A DNA stretch of 64,000 bases from Corallococcus interemptor (GTDB lineage Bacteria > Myxococcota > Myxococcia > Myxococcales > Myxococcaceae). The position numbers and the translations under genes were made by a program. The notes below the pieces were generated by a model. That model saw only the letters and a program-made list of their open reading frames with translations, was not told the origin of the DNA and did no database searches. Below are positions 60,146-64,000 of this stretch, one piece after another (positions within the stretch are counted from its first letter, which is position 1; every line of letters starts with the position of its first letter). The stretch lies in the NCBI RefSeq assembly GCF_003668875.1, contig NZ_RAWM01000005.1, positions 1 to 64,000 on the forward strand. The letters are read 5' to 3'.

Positions 60146-60589
60146 GTGAAGACCCTGCCCAAGCTCGTCGCCGCCGTCGCCGTCGTCTCCGCGTTCACCT
60201 TCGCCGCCGCCAGGGGCAAGGAGGCCGCGGCCTTCCAGCAGACCGCCTATGACAAGCTCGGCTGGACGGAGATGATGCCCGGAGGCCCGTCCGTGCACGT
60301 CCTCTGGGGTGACATGAAGAAGGGGCCGTACGCCCTGCTGATGAAGTTCCCCGCCGGGTTCGACTCCGGGCCGCACACCCACTCCGCCGGCTACCACGGC
60401 GTGCTGGTGAAGGGCCGCATGACGAACACCAGCGAGGGCGCCGTCGCGGCGGGCGCCGTGGAGGCGGGCAGCACGTGGGACCAGCCCGGCAAGGTGGTGC
60501 ACCGCAACCAGTGCTCGCCGGACGCCGAGTGCGTGCTGCTCATCGCCCAGGACAAGCCCTTCGACTTCGCGCCCGCCAAGGCGAAGTGA
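60146..60589 (+). CDS. Cupin-domain protein with signal peptide
   Basis: A 147-residue protein starting with GTG at 60146 behind AGGAG. The signal is LPKLVAAVAVVSAFTFAAA (to about 22). The rest is a cupin barrel with metal-binding His in SGPHTHSAGYHGVLVKG, which fits cupin motif 1, and a second motif is degenerate. It is expected in the periplasm, and the ligand is unknown. It is probably controlled by the divergent LysR regulator through the dyads at 60044-60092. Confidence 0.82.
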   Translation: MKTLPKLVAAVAVVSAFTFAAARGKEAAAFQQTAYDKLGWTEMMPGGPSVHVLWGDMKKGPYALLMKFPAGFDSGPHTHSAGYHGVLVKGRMTNTSEGAVAAGAVEAGSTWDQPGKVVHRNQCSPDAECVLLIAQDKPFDFAPAKAK

Positions 60590-60595
60590 CGCGCT

Positions 60596-60766
60596 TCAGC
60601 GCGAGTCGCGGCGCTTCTGCTGCCGGGCGAACTCCGCCCGCAGCGCCCCGCCAATGCGCTTGCCCGTCACCTGGGTGGGCTTGCGGATCTTCTGGAAGTT
60701 CTTCGTCTCTTGGATGAAGCCACCGCGGTGCTTCTTCGAGGTGGTCTCCTTCTGAGGCTGGAACAT
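60596..60766 (-). CDS. Small very basic protein, 56 aa
   Basis: An AGGAG ribosome site six to eight bases upstream of the ATG at 60766 supports a real short gene. The product is rich in Lys, Arg and Gln (KKHRGG, FARQQKRRDSR) with no membrane segment. This composition suggests nucleic-acid or ribosome binding, by inference only. It converges on the cupin gene, six bases apart. A longer in-frame start of 149 codons reads through the divergent DUF3224 region and is unlikely. Confidence 0.6.
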   Translation of the reverse strand: MFQPQKETTSKKHRGGFIQETKNFQKIRKPTQVTGKRIGGALRAEFARQQKRRDSR

Positions 60767-60944
60767 CGGCGGGGCTCCTGTCCGGGTGGCTGTCCCCGGA
60801 AGATGCATCACGCCCCGGAGGCTTGCCATCCCTCCAGGACGGAGCACGGGCGGGCAGGCTTGGATCCGGAGTGACGCGTTTTTGCAATCCAGGCCGGGGC
60901 TCCTGGCGTATGGGTCCGGGAACCAGGCAAGGGAGCAGACACCC

Positions 60945-61343
60945 ATGACGAAGCGCGCGAGTGGTCCTTTCGACGTCAAGCTCACCCCCATGGCGCCAGA
61001 GGCCGGTGCGGTGGAGGCGGCCCCGGGCCGGATGATGCTCGACAAGCGCTTTCACGGTGCGTTGGACGCCACGAGCCAGGGGCAGATGCTCGCGGTGCGG
61101 ACGCCGGTGGAGGGGTCCGCGGGGTACGTGGCCATGGAGCGCGTCAGCGGCACGCTGGACGGGCGGAGCGGCACCTTCGCGCTCCAGCACTTCGGCGTGA
61201 TGACGCGCGGTGCGCCCCACCTGGTCATCTCCGTGGTGCCGGACTCCGGAACCGGCGAGCTGACGGGGCTCGCCGGTTCGATGACCATCGACATCGCGCC
61301 GGGCGGGAAGCACTCCTACGACTTCCAGTACACCCTGCCCTGA
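60945..61343 (+). CDS. DUF3224-family protein
   Basis: A 132-residue protein. GPFDVKLTP near the N-terminus, then LDKRFHGALDATSQGQML, then SAGYVAMERVSGTLDGRSGTF and FALQHFGVMTRG follow the DUF3224 family order, a small beta-barrel fold seen in soluble proteins of unknown role. The ATG at 60945 is the natural start; the upstream GTG (60786) would give 53 extra residues without family similarity. It converges on the MopE-motif lipoprotein with one base between stops. Confidence 0.85.
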   Translation: MTKRASGPFDVKLTPMAPEAGAVEAAPGRMMLDKRFHGALDATSQGQMLAVRTPVEGSAGYVAMERVSGTLDGRSGTFALQHFGVMTRGAPHLVISVVPDSGTGELTGLAGSMTIDIAPGGKHSYDFQYTLP

Positions 61344-61344
61344 T

Positions 61345-62901
61345 TCAGGGAGCGCAGTAGCGGACCGCCTGGAGCGTGTGGGACAGGGGGCTCTTGGTGG
61401 ACGTCATCACCAGCGCCCCCATCCAACGCTCCGGAAGCTCCTGCAACTGGACCCACTGCGCGTACCGGTGCAGGGGCAGGTACTCGGGTCCAGGGGTCAG
61501 GTCCGCCGGGACGCCCTCCTTCCCCAGGGCCCAGAACCGGCCGCGCCACGAGAAGAGGGGATCGCTCTCTTGCGAGTTCCTGGAGACGGAGAGCCACGCG
61601 GCCTCAAGGCCACGAGACGTCACCGCGGTCCCGGCCCAGGAGGCTTCCATGGGGGTCGTCGTGGCCAGGGTGCGATTGCTCACCTCGCCAAAGAGGTTCC
61701 CCAGGACCGTCAGCACGCGCTGACCGGCCTGGATGCCACGCAGCACGATGGCTGGAGACGCCAGGGCGTCGCCCGCCGCCGCGCCCAGGTCCACGAGCCG
61801 GGTCTCCGGATTCGCCTCGGAGGGGAACGTCCGCTCATCGCCCACGGGTTGCAGGCCGGCGTCGAAGCGCTGGAGCCGCAGCAGTCCCTCGACCGCGCCG
61901 TCCTTGATCTCCTGGGCCAGGACCACGAAGCCACCGTCACGCAGCCCCATCACGTCCACGCCGTAGAGCACCGTGTCCTTGGCGATTGCCTGCATCAGGA
62001 CCCGAGGAGCCACCACGGACTGGCCGTTCAGCTCCGTGAGCGCGCCCCGCACCTCACGGCCCCCGGAGACGAACGAGGAGCTGTTCCTCCAGGCCGAGAA
62101 GATCCGGGTTCCATCCGCCGACACGGCCGCCGCGGTGGCCCTGTCGCCCACGGTCTGGTCGAAGAGAAGCGCCCCCCCCTCGGGCTCGCCCTCGCGGGGC
62201 ACCCGGTGTCCCTGCTCATCCAGCAGGATGAGGTGGCCCCGGGTGTGGTCGCCATTGGGTCCCGCGGATGAGTAGTACAGCGCCGGCCCCTGGGACGTGC
62301 GCAGCAGCCGGGTGCTCACCGTGTCCAGCGCGAGGACGTCATCCTGGACCTCCACCGGAATCTCCGTGGTGCCCAGCGGCGTCATCGCGGTGTCCATCTG
62401 GATGACACGGGCCACCACCTCCCGGTCGAAGACCACCGCCAGGACACCCTCCGTCACCCGGAGGCTGCTGATCCGGCCTGCGTGCGGAGGCCATCCCAGC
62501 GACGCGACCTGTGACCAGGACGGCGGCGGATCCGTCACGCCGTCGCAATCATTGTCCAGACCATCGCAGCGCGTCTCCGAGGCCTCGTAGTCCGCGCCAT
62601 ACGAGAGCGCGGTGCACACCGGCTCGTAGGCCCCATCCACCAGGGCGCGCCGGGCTCCAGAACAGACGCCTTGCGTCTTCTCACAGGGCAGCGGCTCCCC
62701 CAGGGAGCCCGCGTCGGTGCCGGCATCCACCTCCACCTGCGTGCCGCCGTCATCGCCTTGCGCGCCACCAGCATCCGGAGTCCCCGAGTCCACGCTCCCG
62801 GAGTCCGGGAGCGGATCCACAGGCGGATCCGAATCCTCGCATCCCCCCAGCACCCCACTTCCCACCGCCAGCACCACCGCCCAACGCCTTGCGCTTCGCA
62901 T
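61345..62901 (-). CDS. Lipoprotein with MopE-like CDGxDNDCDG motif, 518 aa
   Basis: From the ATG at 62901 (GGGAG upstream) the signal is MRSARRWAVVLAVGSGVLGGC. A Ser/Asp/Gly/Pro-rich spacer leads to CDGLDNDCDGVTD (about residue 140), the Cys/Asp repeat of MopE-type proteins that binds metal ions. The other 370 residues are a long beta-rich domain with repeating WS-V, VVFD and VLTVLGNLF strands, resembling a propeller or sandwich. It may be surface-displayed. The ATG at 62916 is an alternative start. Confidence 0.72.
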   Translation of the reverse strand: MRSARRWAVVLAVGSGVLGGCEDSDPPVDPLPDSGSVDSGTPDAGGAQGDDGGTQVEVDAGTDAGSLGEPLPCEKTQGVCSGARRALVDGAYEPVCTALSYGADYEASETRCDGLDNDCDGVTDPPPSWSQVASLGWPPHAGRISSLRVTEGVLAVVFDREVVARVIQMDTAMTPLGTTEIPVEVQDDVLALDTVSTRLLRTSQGPALYYSSAGPNGDHTRGHLILLDEQGHRVPREGEPEGGALLFDQTVGDRATAAAVSADGTRIFSAWRNSSSFVSGGREVRGALTELNGQSVVAPRVLMQAIAKDTVLYGVDVMGLRDGGFVVLAQEIKDGAVEGLLRLQRFDAGLQPVGDERTFPSEANPETRLVDLGAAAGDALASPAIVLRGIQAGQRVLTVLGNLFGEVSNRTLATTTPMEASWAGTAVTSRGLEAAWLSVSRNSQESDPLFSWRGRFWALGKEGVPADLTPGPEYLPLHRYAQWVQLQELPERWMGALVMTSTKSPLSHTLQAVRYCAP

Positions 62902-62986
62902 CCGCACTCCCATCATCCCCTCTTTGGCGGACCTGCAATGGGATCCGCCCCCGGATGAATCCTAATCCATATCAACGCCGCGCAGG

Positions 62987-63466
62987 TCAAGCGCCAGCCT
63001 TCACCCGGACCCATGACAGGGCTTGAAGACCCGCGAGCCACGCTCCCATGACCAAACCATGACGAAAGTGGTTCATCCGGACCCACCGTGTCGCGGTCTC
63101 CACGGTCGCGGGCACGTCGGGTGATTGCATCAGCCGGATCATTGTCGGGATGAAGTACGAAAAGGTCAGCAGCCGATCCACGAGCGCCATGAGCGCGGCC
63201 GCGAGCCACCATGTCCGCAGCGGCCCCGTGGCCCGCGTGGCGAAGTACAGGCTGGCCAGCGTGAGCAGCGTCAACGGCCCGGTGCTGACGAATCCCCAGA
63301 AGCGCCGCCCCACGTCGTCCTGCCGCGCGGCCTCCGCGGACCAGTGCGCGCCCGTGACGTCCAGCCACCGGGGGAATGAGACGCGGTGTTCATAGAGCCC
63401 GGCGCCGAACGAGACGCCCAGGTTGAGCACGAAGAGCCACAACAGGGTTTCCTTCAGGTTCATCAT
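62987..63466 (-). CDS. DUF1772-like membrane protein (anthrone-oxygenase-like)
   Basis: A 159-residue protein with four hydrophobic segments and the N-terminal GAGLYEHRVSFPRWL motif, together with FWGFVSTGPLTLLTLASLYFA. This resembles DUF1772/anthrone oxygenase-like proteins, which are short four-helix membrane proteins. The reaction is unknown in bacteria. A MarR-like gene is read divergently from 63544, with 77 bases between, and is the obvious candidate regulator. Confidence 0.6.
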   Translation of the reverse strand: MMNLKETLLWLFVLNLGVSFGAGLYEHRVSFPRWLDVTGAHWSAEAARQDDVGRRFWGFVSTGPLTLLTLASLYFATRATGPLRTWWLAAALMALVDRLLTFSYFIPTMIRLMQSPDVPATVETATRWVRMNHFRHGLVMGAWLAGLQALSWVRVKAGA

Positions 63467-63543
63467 GGCGCCAGCATGCGTCCCGGGCCCGCGAACTTCT
63501 TTCGCGCCCTTGTGCTGTTTTTCGCAATCCTGCGGTGTTCTCC

Positions 63544-64000
63544 ATGAGCCCCCGGCACGCCCTCCTCGCCCAGATTGGCACCGACATCGTCCGCTTCCAG
63601 GAGGCCTCCGTGGAGTTCGACTCCGCCGTGGGGCAGGTGCTCGCGCTCGGCCGCGCGGAGCTGACGTGTCTGGCTCAGCTGCACTTCGGAGGCCCCACGC
63701 CCCTGAGCGCCGTCGCGAAAGACGCCGACGTGGAGCGGCTGGAGCTCGCGGGCTACGTCCAGCGCGAGGGCTCGGGAAGCAGCAGGAGGCTCGCGCTCAC
63801 CGCGCACGCACGCGAATGGATTGAGACGCTCTGGGGTCCCGTCCAGGCGGATGGCCTCCAGCTGATGTCACCCCTGACGGACGCGGAGCTGAAGGTCATT
63901 GCCCGCTTCCTGGGCGAGGCACGCAAGTCCCAGGACCGCCACGCCGCCCGCGTGGCGAAGCTGCTCCAGGAGCCCGGAGGCACCCGGGCGGCACGCCGGC
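63544..64000 (+). CDS. MarR-like winged-helix regulator (3' end off window)
   Basis: Open from the ATG at 63544 to the window end, 152 codons visible. ELTCLAQLHFGGPTPLSAVA and LELAGYVQREGSGSSRRLAL, then a long helix, follow the MarR fold. The part that should hold the recognition helix is about ten residues shorter than usual, reading VAKDADVERLELAGY. The gene is divergent from the DUF1772-like protein across 77 bases. It may be a natural variant or a deletion; the missing 3' end prevents a full comparison. Confidence 0.65.
   Translation, partial: MSPRHALLAQIGTDIVRFQEASVEFDSAVGQVLALGRAELTCLAQLHFGGPTPLSAVAKDADVERLELAGYVQREGSGSSRRLALTAHAREWIETLWGPVQADGLQLMSPLTDAELKVIARFLGEARKSQDRHAARVAKLLQEPGGTRAARR

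Noticed and set aside
61345-62916. Read-through of the MopE-like lipoprotein as two genes
   Set aside because: The frame is continuous with a single lipoprotein signal and one family-like Cys/Asp motif; no internal ribosome site or stop was seen.
1-64000. CRISPR arrays, insertion sequences, integrase or phage genes
   Set aside because: No regularly spaced repeats, transposase or integrase motifs were found on reading through.

Overview
The window is dense, high-GC chromosomal DNA (about 70% GC by eye). Genes abut, overlap in ATGA pairs or converge with only a few bases between them. There are many lipoproteins, a TonB-like protein, a MopE-type Cys/Asp motif, a GH18 chitinase, several large regulators and a Wzx/Wzy exopolysaccharide locus. 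Together these suggest a myxobacterium of the Myxococcaceae (Corallococcus- or Myxococcus-like). That assignment is inference from content; no rRNA or other marker is present. I saw no tRNA, rRNA, CRISPR array, insertion sequence or phage gene.

Layout. 1-3.4 kb: a partial EcsC-family gene, a small orphan protein, the decayed C-terminal end of an alcohol dehydrogenase, and a lipoprotein. 3.5-8.6 kb: an oxidative-stress block with an RraA-like aldolase, oxyR, a divergent katA with a recognisable OxyR site, a di-haem peroxidase-family lipoprotein and an ankyrin protein. 8.6-11.8 kb: divergent tkt and tal (non-oxidative pentose phosphate pathway). 11.8-16.4 kb: a secreted chitinase, then a GAF histidine kinase with two tandem HEAT-repeat proteins. 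16.5-25 kb: a histone-H1-like low-complexity protein, a beta-lactamase-fold protein lacking its catalytic residues, an R2K-type ATP-grasp protein, lipoproteins and an AraC regulator. 25.2-26.4 kb: a zinc alcohol dehydrogenase.

26.4-42.3 kb: an exopolysaccharide locus. It holds the outer-membrane export lipoprotein, a Wzc-like co-polymerase with a degenerate kinase domain, a Wzy polymerase, a WbuB-like glycosyltransferase, a Wzx flippase, a short PglC-like phosphoglycosyl transferase, a PglE-like aminotransferase and a WbpM/PglF-like 4,6-dehydratase. Three GNAT/FemAB-like proteins and a predicted secreted helical-barrel lipoprotein accompany them. The enzyme set suggests an initiating 2,4-diamino-2,4,6-trideoxyhexose. 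Two clear GNAT paralogues lie on either side of the core operon.

42.6-54 kb: a histidine phosphatase, a large AAA/winged-helix regulator, a trypsin-like protease with a PPC domain, a zinc-ribbon protein, a TonB-like protein, a luciferase-like oxidoreductase, small proteins and a GH43-like secreted protein. 54.1-57.8 kb: a four-gene iron-siderophore ABC transporter with a strong Fur box over its first start codon. 57.9-64 kb: small enzymes and regulators, including a LysR/cupin divergent pair with clear operator dyads, a MopE-motif lipoprotein, and a DUF1772-like membrane protein opposite a MarR-like gene that runs off the end.
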